Source of the DNA: Torreya grandis
Taxonomy: Eukaryota; Streptophyta; Pinopsida; Cupressales; Taxaceae
DNA length: 64,000 nucleotides
Direction: 5' to 3'
Assembly: GCA_037957365.1 (NCBI GenBank)
Contig: JARHVA010004807.1
Location: 310,001-374,000 of the forward strand
The position numbers and the translations under genes are program-made. The notes below the pieces were generated by a model. The model was not told the origin of the DNA. It saw nothing but the letters and a program-made list of their open reading frames with translations, and did not search any database. This document shows positions 12,376-22,889 of this stretch, piece after piece. Each line of letters opens with the position of its first letter. Position 1 is the stretch's first letter.

Positions 12376-14135
12376 ATTAAAAAACTCAAAATAAATTATA
12401 AAACTTTTATTATAAAATGTGGTGAAGGTTTGGAGTCTTACATCCTTTATTCATTCAAAGCTGTAAATCCTTTATATTTTGTTTAAGACCAAACTATTGT
12501 TACTTAAAATTGAAATGAATTTACATTTCAAAAATGGTCTTCAATAAAATGAATCTTCATGTGTGCAAGTATTCATTTCTAATCATAATGTATTGTAAAT
12601 ATATCGTTGTTAGTGTAAATATTCTTTCTAGACATATTTGGTCTTTCTTGTTTAACAAAGAGAGCTAAGCATAATTTCCATGTTTCTTTACACCGCCTTG
12701 TATTGACGTGGGTGCCTTGGACTTCATATTTTAAAAGGTTAAGGAATTAAATAATGTTACACTACAATCACTAATCATAACATTATGTACACGGAATTAT
12801 AAAATGGGACTAATTAAATATAAATTTAAAAAAAATAATGCACCATGAACAATTTTATTTTTTTAAACTATGTTTTTAAGACCTAAAGTCAAAAAGAATA
12901 ATCTCTTTCCCCTTTAAAAATGGAAAAAAAATTGAGATAAATTTGATAGAAAATAGAATAAAATTATTTTGTTTTTTTAATTTAAATTTACGATTGGTTA
13001 TTTTCTTTTATGTATTCTTATTTTTATTAATTGCATTGAATAATTTTAAGTAATAAATCTTTTGAAAGTAATATTTCTTTTGAACTTGGTACAACAATTT
13101 AAGGTAATAATTTTTGGATTTTTTTTAATTATTTTAATTATTTGAGGCTCGGCATGCTAAACTTGTCTTTTTAGTTGTAATTGTTATAAAACCCTTAGCA
13201 TGCTCAAATTCTCCTTTTTATCCCTTAATTCACATGAAAAATGGCTTGTTATTTTTCTTATAGTCAATTATGAAACTCGTGAATTTAAATTAAAAAAGTA
13301 TTTGTTTTACACATTTTATATATATAATCTTCTTTGGAAAATTTAGATTGTATTTGTATTTACTTCAGTGAACAATGTCACTCAAGCTTTATATTTTTCT
13401 TCTTTTATGTTTTAGGTTTTCAATAAGTAATTTATATAGTTGATAATTGTTATCATAAATATAATGCATAAAGCATGGACAATTTATTTATATCTGGATG
13501 ATGGTATTTATATTCACATGTTGATATGATTTTTTTTAATAATTGTAACGTACAATAAATTTTGTTTAAAATTGTTTTCAATGTAAAAGGAAATTTATAG
13601 AGATTGTATACTATATTAAATAATTTATATTTATATATATATGCACACGTGTGTATGTATATTCTCATCCAATCATAAACTGAATATAAAATAATTGTCA
13701 ATACAAAAGTAGGGATGAGTTGTTACACAACCCTTGTTTTTATATTCTCACCAAAATTTAAACTAATTTTCTTACACTAAAATTTTATGTGATAATTTAG
13801 GTCTAATAAAGATAAGTGGTATTTTCAAAAAAATTGAAAGAAAATTAATTTTAATTATAACTTTAAAAAAGATTTAATAATCTTATTATTATTATAAATT
13901 TTGACAACCAATTGGCAGAAGCTATTTTCATTCTCCATGTTTGTTTATAACTTAAAATCTTGTTGTTATTACAGATTTTAAAGAATTCATGATAAAATTA
14001 TGCAAGTCTCAAAGAACAAATTGGAAATTAGATCCTTTGATTTAATTTAAAGTAATATTAAATACTCTATTACCTCTTTTTCATAACATGTGATTTTATC
14101 ATATTTTCAAGGGCTTTGATTTTGTAATTAATTAA
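12376..14135. other. AT-rich non-coding stretch
   Basis: Very AT-rich with short homopolymer and dinucleotide runs (for example near 13,620-13,660). I see no coding signal longer than chance and no repeat shared with the rest of the window. It probably held the gypsy-1 insertion site. Confidence 0.5.
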
Positions 14136-14148
14136 TTTTTTTTTTTTT
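14136..14148 (-). repeat. Poly(A) tail of LINE-1
   Basis: Thirteen T's on the plus strand are the 3' poly(A) of the minus-strand LINE. They follow a 3' UTR that ends GGTATGGTCCCTTC about 30 bp before the tail. Two other GG(N)CCC-then-A-run ends are visible in the window (near 20,070-20,098 and 38,620-38,655). Confidence 0.65.
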
Positions 14149-14468
14149 AATATTATTGGTAAATAGTTTTGAAGGGACCATACCCAGAACAAGAGGCTCA
14201 AGAGCTAGAAAAGAAAGGAAGCTTCAAGACACAAGAAGGCTCAAAATCCAAATAAATTAGGAGTACAATCTGGGACATAAATAAAAGAGAGAACAGCTCC
14301 CTTGTTTCAATAAATTCCAAAAGCTAGAAGAAATAAAAGATAACGACAGCAGGGAGCAACTTGCCAGTGAAGGGTACCAAAGAAGCAATTCAACAAATAC
14401 TCCATAGAACCAAAATAGCACCTGAGTAGCAACAGATCAGCCAAAACAGGGAGTTAGAACGAGTTGAA

Positions 14469-15660
14469 TCACTTAGTGAACTTGTTAAAACTATTCTTCG
14501 ATCCCTCCAAAGCAATAAATAGATTGAGTACAATGAATTGAGAAGGGTTTGTCTTGTCAATGGTGGCCAGATCCAGAGTCTTTTCATTGCCTCCCTTCCA
14601 CAAACCCGAATGCAAGGTGTTGATGGTCCACATTTGTTTCACTTGAAACTCAATAAACCCCAAAAAATCCCAATGAATGGCTAAATGATCCATCTGCCTA
14701 CTCCTAATCTGGTTCATGGTGTCCTCCATGTATTTCATTCTCTTGAGAGTGGCTTCTATTTTGGTCTCGAAAAGGGAGGAGTTGTCCATTTTCTTCTTTC
14801 CCTTTCCACTAAACTTGTTGATATGAGTGATCTCCTTCTTGAGATCATTGATTTCTTCTTCAAGCTATCTAATTTGACCATTTTGCCTAGGATCCTTGAG
14901 ACAGGAGGGACCAGAGTCCATATCATCATGCTTCATGTGAAGAAGACTCTCAACTATGTCAGTTTCTTTACCCCTGTGAGAATTAGGCTCTGAACCCTTA
15001 TCTTTGTTTCTACTCTTGAGAACCCTCTTAGGAGAGGGAGGAGGTGAAGAATGAAGGCTGGGGTTCTTAGACCTAACCTTACTCTGAGAAGGAGGCTCAG
15101 ACAAGGGAAGGGGAGCAAAACTGTTAGCAGCGATAATGCTACAATGGTGATGCAAGAGAAAGATAACCCCTTCATAAATGGGTAGGGTAAACTTGAGCCT
15201 GAAAATCAAGAATTGAACCCTCCAAAGATTGTAAGATATAATAAAGAAAACTAGCTCTAGGGCCTTTGTTGAAATGGTTCAGGAGGACAAGGTGATGAAG
15301 CGGTAGTGTTTTATACCTACCTTCTAATGTGACAAACCTAACCAGCATGTAGGCCACCTCATCAAAAGGAGCGGGGAGAGAGGAATGAACAATGCCAACT
15401 TTAACAAATTCCAAGGTGTTAACTGAGGAACCCTCCAAGAGCTTTTTCTCCTCCACATCCTTGTCAAATTTGTTTTTATAAAATTTTAGACAATCCCTAT
15501 TGAGACCTATAATAGAGGTAATGAGCTCTTCCTTGATAGAGAGATTCTTACCTCTATAAATGACTTTCTTGTTTTTCTAGTTGTTTGCAAACTTGATCGA
15601 AAAGTGATTATCGTGCCCCTTGATCCTTTGAATGAAACTGAAGAATCCTCCCATAGTTAA
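14469..15660 (-). pseudogene. LINE-linked ORF3, copy A (unknown family, coiled-coil end)
   Basis: From about 15,660 the minus strand reads as a decayed protein. The best open part, 15,456-15,172, contains TLEGRYKTLPLHHLVLLNHF and SFLYYILQSLEGSILDFQ. These align with NLEGKFTHIFLHHFLLSNNF and SFPYYLLMSLESTVLSFQ of copy B at about 31,760-31,890, with 9/20 and 11/18 identities by eye. A YEGVIFLL/HQGLIFMF pair follows, then a Ser/Pro/Lys-rich linker (about 15,120-14,950). The C-terminus is charged and heptad-like (LEEEINDLKKEITHINKF, then 14,789-14,469). Its place between RNase H and the 3' UTR argues that it belongs to the LINE. I do not know the function, and no catalytic motif is visible. Confidence 0.6.
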
Positions 15661-15988
15661 AATCTTCCAAAGGTCATCATTCACCCTCTAATTCAAGTTG
15701 CATATTAACTCAACATGACAAGGAGATCCACCCATGATGAAAATAATAAGATTTTGGGTTGAGGTCAAATAAAGAGTAGTTAACAAATTGCCCCCACACC
15801 ACCTCTACTCAGCCCAAAACTGACGATAAATAAAATATTGATGAAATCGAGTGTGATCTAAAGAATGATTATCCTTCAAATGAGAGATCAAGTCATTTGT
15901 ATTGCAACTAAACTTAACCGAATGCTCCTTTAATAATGATTGTTTTAGTGTTATGAGGAATTTGATCATGAGCATACCAAAATTGACG

Positions 15989-16430
15989 CTAATTATTAGA
16001 CACCCCCATGTTAGCAAAAGAGTCTGCCACATGGTTACCCTCTCTATACATATGATAAATCTTATGAATTGAAAAAACCCCATAAATGCTAATAGCCTCC
16101 TGAATAAAGTCTTTGATAGTCCAATTGGTTTGATGAGAACCCTTAAGGTGATTAATAATATTCAAAGATTCCCCTTCAATGATAATATTTTTGATATGAC
16201 AATCTCTTTCCAACCTGATCCCCCAGAGAGCAGCAAGTGGCTCATCATAATGGTTGGATTAAATACCCATAGAACCCATATAGGCAGTAATTAGATTGCT
16301 TAAGTGATCCCTAATGATCCCACCTCCTCCTGTTACTCCTGGATTGCCTTTAGAGGTGCCATCAAAGTTTAGTCAAAGTTTAGTTTGTACCAATTTGTTT
16401 GAGGAGGGATCCATTGTATAATAGATCTGT
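15989..16430 (-). pseudogene. LINE-1 RNase H domain
   Basis: Reading minus from about 16,430, a KLNFD motif and GTSKGNPG-like text lead into GGGGIIRDH, the glycine-rich first strand of plant LINE RNase H. The open stretch 16,213-15,989 follows with NIIIEGESLNIINHLKG and ends HMYREGNHVADSFANMGV, the usual 'R..N..AD.LAN.G' close. A small direct duplication (TAGTCAAAGTTT, about 16,368-16,387) lies at the first strand. The domain would remove RNA during target-primed reverse transcription. The matching domain is at 30,636-31,130. Confidence 0.85.
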
Positions 16431-16600
16431 CAATAAAGGGAGTTTTGATTCGAATATCTCCGATAATGATGTTCTAACAAGAGAGTAATTTCTTCTTATA
16501 TTTAGGGAAAATATGCTTTTTAGGAGGCTTAAACTTAAGAACATTTTCTTTTACATGAATAGAGATATCTTTGATAAGTTTTTTATAGGAAATCTTAAGT

Positions 16601-17189
16601 TAACTATATTGTTAATCAAGGTATTAAGTTAAATATTTTTGATGTTTAAATTGAGTTAAATATAACAAAACTTTTCAATGAAAATTTTGAATGTTTAGAG
16701 TATAATTTGTTTCAATATTGAGATCTTCATTTTATTATGATATTTATTCACAATAGTGTGAAAATTTATACATAGATTAGGTCTTGCATCCATAAATTGT
16801 TTGATGAAGTGTATCAAATATTGTTTTAAATTAGGGGCTTGATAATAAGAGATAGACAACTCAAGTCCTGAAATAACTTTTCTATTTTTTAATAGTTTGT
16901 GGTGAGTGATTAGGGTTCCAAAAAAGGAGATCAATTTCATAATGACTTGTAACAAATTCAAGAAAGATAAGGTTTATAGTCCAAAAGCAAAGGAACGAGG
17001 TCATAAAATTAGTTTTAAAATATCTAAAAGTAATAAAAACATACTAATATGGATCTAATAATGTCAATTAAGGAGTGCCAAGATTTGATCAAGGAACATT
17101 TCTTTGTTCATTCCAAGTTTTATGGGTTTTGTCTGCTTTATTATCTAAACATATTTCCCACAATTTTTTTAATTGTCTCTAAATTTATT

Positions 17190-17192
<3 letters not shown>
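16601..17192. other. AT-rich flank of LINE-1; one unexplained open frame
   Basis: No recognised gene. The minus-strand open frame 16,961-16,695 (88 codons) has natural-looking composition, for example LELSISYYQAPNLKQYLIHF, but I cannot place it in any family and see no neighbouring exons. Confidence 0.3.

Positions 17193-17257
<65 letters not shown>
17193..17257. repeat. (AT)n microsatellite
   Basis: An uninterrupted run of about 32 AT units, followed by an imperfect AC/AT tail (ACACACATATATACAC) to about 17,273. Open frames read across it (IYIYIY) are artefacts. Confidence 0.98.
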
Positions 17258-17267
<10 letters not shown>

Positions 17268-17273
17268 TACACT

Positions 17274-20100
17274 ATTAAAATAATATCTTTACATGTTTCA
17301 ATTATTCTAAAATATTTATTACTATATTTAGATATAATCTTACTATTTTATTGAGGCAAATCTAATTAATTATTAAGAAGTTATATAAGTAAATGTATTT
17401 TATTTTAACATAAAACTACTCTCCCATAAAACAATATTATAATAAACATCATGCTACATTTATTATATTATTTACATATTTGATAATATGTTGATTATCC
17501 TCTTTTTATTACTTTTTTAGTTGGGTTAGAATCCCCATTGAAAAGTCTTGTAATCCTTTTGTTTTATAATTAATATAGTGCATGTGTTTATTTATAAAAT
17601 ATTAAAAAATCTTTAATATTTTATAATAAACTTGGAAAATTATTTTCCTAAATTTTGGCAATTAGGGATTTTTATTTTTATTTTTAAATGTGAATAATTA
17701 GCTATTTAATTTGTAAAAATAATAATTAATTGATGAAAACAAATCAACAAATAAAAGTAGTGACACAGATTGTGTACTTGTTATTTATCAAAATGTTTAG
17801 AGTGAAATAATGTTGAGACTATTTTAAATATGTATCAAAAAAGTAGTGTTGATTGGCAAATATTGTAATATTTTATATAAAACTTATTACTTAGAGAAAT
17901 CAGGGAATGTTTTCCTTCAAGCTTGAACTTCATGGAGTTTATGACTCTATGGCCACTATTGTAATGACATGTAGGGCCAATTATGAGTTTACATGCTTGG
18001 TCAATTTTTGCAATGATCTAAATCAAGCTTGCCTCTATGCATGGATGTGTTAGAGAGTATCATTCAATTTTTATTAAATTTGAGGTATGCAAAATCCATG
18101 TAGCTTATGTCATAATGATGGTGTCAAATATGAATTTCTTAGCCACTATAACAGCTTTCACGAATGAAAATAGTGCAATGGGTCCATTTTTTGCATTTGT
18201 TTGGTCTAGAAAGATGATTTTTAAACTTTTACAACATGGTATTTTAATTATTTTATAAATTTAATATCAATGTGGTTCATGAGGTATCCATGTAGTAAAC
18301 AATCTACATTAACTAAGACTATGAAAGATAAAATGGCAAAGATAAAACTTGTATTAAAGTTGGGCATTGTATTTTTACGGTACACTACCCACTCATGATT
18401 TTACTCCAAGTGAGGATATAAGAAATTTATAGGTGGACAAATAGACTTTCCACTCCATCTCCATCTCCATTTCTATGGATGATAAATGTTTATGAATATC
18501 TAAGACAACTGACAACATTGACACTTTTAGCATTCAACAAATGTATATTTTTATGCCAGAGGCATTTTCATGGTGAATACCTCACCATAGATTCATTTGG
18601 ACCTATAATATTCGTCTCACATCCCTATTCAATTTTTTCCACATTTTGAGCCACTTCAGATACAAACCATTTTCTTAAATTTATTTTTTATTCACATAAT
18701 GAAACGTACCATAAGGCATTACGTAGTTGACATGTGTGATGAAATAACCTTGATGTAAATAACACAGGGATTATTTATGGAATATGGGTAAGCTTAAACT
18801 TTCCATTAAATTCAATTTGCTTGAAACTCAACTAGAAGAAAATTTTAAATGCAAATAAATGAGCAATGTACACTTCTTGAAAAATATATTTATTGGAAAA
18901 ACTATTTATTGGTTTTTTCCAAAACCAATGGTGGTTTTTGTTGCACCATTGCCTCCTATATGGCATGGGTTTGGAAAATTTATCTTAAAAAATGGTTCTT
19001 GTGTGTATGCCAAAGGGAACCTCCCCACATATTCCCAACTCTTCTTTTACCAAAGCAAACGGAATTTCCTTCCAAATCCTACGTAGAGTTAGAGAGGTAA
19101 GTAAACTTATTTTCTATTTTCTATCTTTGAATTATTTATATAGGTAGGTATTTATATGATATTTTATTGTTTATGGATAGTAAACATGTACATCATAATT
19201 TAGGTGGTGAAGAAAGAATTGAAATGAGCAAATAAATGGGAGACAAGGCATGTTCCACTATAGAATAGGCCAAACAAAAGGTGCAAGAGGCCTAACAAAG
19301 TGTTTAGGGTGCATGCAAGAAGGTGAAAGACACATCTCCCAAAAAATAAATAAAACTAAGGAAACCAAAGGAAGTCAAAAATATGATTCATGAGGCATTG
19401 CAAATCACCAAGGGCACGAACTAGAAGGTAAAGGACATTGTCTTTGTAAAAATAGGGTAAACCAATGAAATATTAGAAAAAAAAATAGAAGATTCCAAGG
19501 TTAAAATGCACAAGTAAGATAGGAAGAGTTCCATATGTTAATAATATTGTTGATGTATATTTATAGGAATAAGCAAGAGGTAGCAACACAAAACACACAG
19601 AGAGATGGCTAAATAAGAAGATTTAAAAAATACCAACTCATAGAAAGATGTTACAATTATTAGTGGTTGCCATTTGTGCTATGTCATGTAAATTTCCTTC
19701 AATTTTTAAAAGTTTCTTCAAACTATCCAATGCCTCTCATTAACATATAATTTCTTAAATTTTACTCATTCTCTACCTGTCTAAATCATTACTTCATTTC
19801 ATTTTTAAATATTTTTATCAAATAAAAATAAACATAATATTATTATAATTTAATCTAATCTAATATTATAATATCAATATAATGTATATCATATAATAAT
19901 ATTAATATATTATATTATATTTATAATATTAATATACATAAGTGTGTGCATGGAGAATTCAAGAAAATGAGATTTGCTAGTGTTTGGTTATATAATTCTC
20001 TAATAAATCTTTATCTCAAATTTTGACTCTTTCAAGAACCTTGATTGATTTGAAATTTCTTTAATGATATTTTCAAGGGGGACCCTTCCCTTAAAAAAAA
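17274..20100. other. Non-coding, AT-rich; no recognised gene
   Basis: No domain is recognised. Two plus-strand frames are open together at 18,849-19,100 without family resemblance. The stretch 19,840-19,935 is almost pure A/T. At 20,070-20,098 a GGGGGACCCTTCCCTT run followed by eight A's resembles the 3' end of a short LINE- or SINE-type insertion on the plus strand. Confidence 0.4.
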
Positions 20101-20167
20101 CTACGTTTAGACAAATGATCGTAAGGAGTAAGCAATTCAGTTATATAAAATAAAATCAATTCTTTAA

Positions 20168-21460
20168 TGGTGGTAGCATGGAAAAATAAAGATTTTAAAT
20201 CTTGAATCAATCTAGCAAGAAAGGCATGCATGTAAGTAACAAACAAAAATATGATTGCCGTGATAGACCCAATTGAAATTAAGAGGAATGTAGTGGGGTT
20301 TCATGGAAAAAACCTGATCTACAAGTTTTTATGTCCCTAACTCTGCAAGAATTGCATGCATGGATGAGAAGAACCTGGGGGATAAATGGAGAGTATGAGA
20401 GAAAACCCTATGTGGGGTGATATTTTATCATGATATTTACTAATTAATATGATAGATACAAAGTGTTTAGAGGAGACCCATATTTTTTCTTAACTATTGG
20501 TTTGTTTATGAAGTGGCACATGACATACAAGCCCATAGAGGAACTCCCAACAATAACACTAGTATGTATCTATATGTATTCTCTACCACAAGAATTATAG
20601 CCCAAGTATGTCTTTGAAACCATATCCAATGGTATTATAAAATCCATACATACATCAAAACTACATCATGGAAAATTTATTGCTATTTATGCAAGAATAC
20701 GTGTCAAATTAAATCTCACCCTTCCACTTCCCAAAAATATTACTCTGAAAGCTAGAGAAATGGAATGGATGCAAGATCTGGATTATGAAAGTATACCATT
20801 CCAATGAATAAGTTTCCATGTATATGGTCATTTAATAATATAATTCCTCTTGTTGCAAAAGAGCAATAACTAATAAAATGTCCTTGAGATCATAGACAAA
20901 GATACAAATGGATTTGTTAAACTAAAAAGAAAACATATAATTTGCAGCAAGATCAAAAGTGTAACTCGTTATGTCCCAAAGATAAACAACTCTACTATGA
21001 TTTGAAAATATTATTCAATGGAAGAAACATAATATGTACCTAAAACACAATCCCCTAGGGAATAGAACATAATGAAAGTAAAATACATTACAATGCAATA
21101 TGGATTTAAGAATGACCTTGAAAATATCATTAAAGAACCAAACTCAAGAAAATTTAAATAGAAAAAGGTGTATTATCTTCAAGATAAACATAACAAGATT
21201 AAATTTGTGACATGATACATAAGGCATAAAAAAAACTAGACAAGCCAAGATGAATAAGAAAAATCAGATTTAAAAATGGAATATACCAAACTAGGGATAT
21301 CACAAACACCAAATATGAATCCTAAAGGAGAATTTAGAAAGAATAATAAAGGAAGACCGAGTAAAAATAAAAATGGGCATGAAGAGTCAATGGAATCCAT
21401 ATTAGTTGGGAGTCATATTCGGGTAGACACTCTCTTGTCAAGCATAAAATGAAATAAAAT
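20168..21460 (+). pseudogene. LINE-2 ORF1 (DUF4283 / CCHC RNA-binding protein)
   Basis: The reading SLQELHAWMRRTWGINGEYE (near 20,345-20,400), then a TKCLEET/FRGDPYFFLTIGLFM stretch and LVCIYMYSLPQEL (near 20,555-20,595), follows the DUF4283 pattern 'WVRLYSLPxEFW'. KFIAIYARIRVKLNLTLPLP (about 20,670-20,730) matches the 'YARICVELDLSKPLP' part. DLDYESIPFQ and HVYGHLI come from the zinc-knuckle region (about 20,785-20,845), whose Cys codons are mutated. The C-terminal part has KGRPSKNKNGHEE (about 21,350-21,385). ORF1 proteins of L1 elements bind the element RNA. The start at the ATG near 20,168 is a guess. Confidence 0.75.
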
Positions 21461-21467
21461 CTCTTAA

Positions 21468-21863
21468 TGAAGATCATATCCTAGAACATTAGGGGTCTCA
21501 ATGTCCCCATCAAAAGGAAAAACATTGAATTCCTTGATAAATTAGGAGAACCTAGATGTCCAAATGATACATGGGACAAAATTAGAATGCACATGAAAAA
21601 CCTCTCCAAAAGATTGAGAAGAGAAATGGTTAGCAGTGATGTGATATGTACAGATGGTGGACTAACATTCCTATGGAATCCCCACAAAGTGTATCTTTAA
21701 AATTCTCAAGTATATGATCAATATCTCAATTATAAAGTGGTATGTCTTAATTCAACCCTCTACTTCTACTTTCTTAATTCAACCCTCTACTTCTACTTGA
21801 TCAATATTTATGGATCCCATAATATAGGTGAGAAATAACTTGCATGGGAACAAATTTATCTCG
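21468..21863 (+). pseudogene. LINE-2 ORF2, endonuclease 5' part
   Basis: The ATG at 21,468 opens MKIIS-stop-NIRGLNVPIKRKN. This is the start of plant L1 AP-endonuclease with Trp (TGG) turned to TAG. It continues to INIYGSHNIGEK and stops at the target duplication ACATT of the copia insertion. A perfect 27-bp tandem duplication (21,745-21,771 and 21,772-21,798) adds nine codons in frame (LNSTLYFYF repeated). The endonuclease nicks target DNA to prime reverse transcription. Confidence 0.9.
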
Positions 21864-21868
21864 ACATT
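21864..21868. repeat. Target-site duplication ACATT, left
   Basis: ACATT directly before the first TG of the left LTR. The same five bases follow the last CA of the right LTR at 25,896-25,900. Five bp is the usual size for Ty1/copia integration. Confidence 0.93.
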
Positions 21869-22802
21869 TGTCAGGATCTTGCTCCACCAATTAGAGCACA
21901 TATGATTACCTCTTGTATTAGCAACTAAACACGGAATTTAACTAGAATGAATAAGTAACTAGAAATATGAAACAACATAGGAATATGAGAGACAATACAC
22001 AATTGTATTAATAATCACTCAGAAGAAAATACAATAAAGAAGATGCCACTTCTTCTTCCACCTCAAAGGCTCGCCACACCTCAAGACCTTCTTCCCTCTC
22101 TCTCTCGGTCCCAACACACAACTCCAATACATAATTGTTGTTCACCTCCACCAGTTAAAAACAACGCTGCCAGTACACCAAGTACACAACCATACTCCAA
22201 GTAGATCCCCTGCTCTCTGCTGCTACCTATAAATCACTAGACCTTACTCACCATTGTAGATCTCCAAAAGAAGCCATGCTCACCTGCTGACCAAGATCAT
22301 ACAAACACGAAGAACCCTTCTGATTCTCCAAACCAGCACCCATACTTGGTACTGTGGCACTAGGAGGAACACACCATTGCTCTCCTCTCTCTGAAGGAGC
22401 TTATTTTGCTCTCTTACTCTCTAGCACTCTAAGTTTACAATACAGCCCATGAGTCTATATATAGATCTCATGCTTACAATAATTAGACTATCTTAATTAC
22501 AATAATTAGACACGCAACTCAAGACTACAACTAGCCTTTAACATGCAAACTAACAGTCCAAAAATAGACTCTCCAAAATCAACATGTAAACTACATGTTC
22601 ACGTACAGTCTGCCGACGTCGGCACCTCCCTAACCGATGTCAGCCGACTGGTAACCAATGTCGATTGCTTCCTCACTGCTATCTGACCGACGTCGGTTGA
22701 TCAAACTGACGTTGGTTTCCCTGCAACTCTCTGCAACCTCCGTAACCTCCGTAACTCCTCCTGTTTGCATCTTGGTGAAGCTTTTAGCTCCACAACCTAA
22801 CA
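21869..22802 (-). repeat. 3' LTR of the copia element
   Basis: 934 bp. On the minus strand it begins TGTTAGGTTGTGGAGC and ends GATCCTGACA. A minus-strand TATA motif CTATATATAG lies near 22,464-22,455. A cluster of GACGTC-centred palindromes lies at 22,610-22,715. A polypurine tract abuts its start. Confidence 0.95.
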
Positions 22803-22815
22803 ATCTCCCACTTGG
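22803..22815 (-). promoter_or_regulatory. Polypurine tract of the copia element
   Basis: The minus strand reads AAGTGGGAGAT immediately before the 3' LTR (TGTTAGG). This is the typical plus-strand priming site of plant copia elements. Confidence 0.85.
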
Positions 22816-22889
22816 AGATAAACAGCTGCACCTATACCTATACCTGTACACCATCTAAATTATTCCCTGACTTGTATCCCTCTTCAAGA

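Larger units (their letters stand above)
14136..16600 (-). mobile_element. 5'-truncated LINE with RNase H, downstream ORF3 and poly(A) (LINE-1)
   Basis: On the minus strand a LINE ORF2 tail (RNase H) is followed by a second ORF and a T-rich 3' UTR. It ends in 13 A's (plus-strand T run, 14,136-14,148). Coding similarity stops near 16,600, the expected 5' truncation of an L1-type insertion. I could not define the target-site duplication. The same order (RNase H, then a homologous ORF, then 3' UTR) recurs at 30.6-32.8 kb on the other strand. Confidence 0.75.

Noticed and set aside
14136..14148. T-run as a transcription terminator
   Set aside because: The context (LINE 3' UTR on the minus strand) shows it is a poly(A) tail, and the genome is eukaryotic.
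17049..17354. 101-codon plus-strand open frame
   Set aside because: It reads through the (AT)n microsatellite as IYIYIY; chance.
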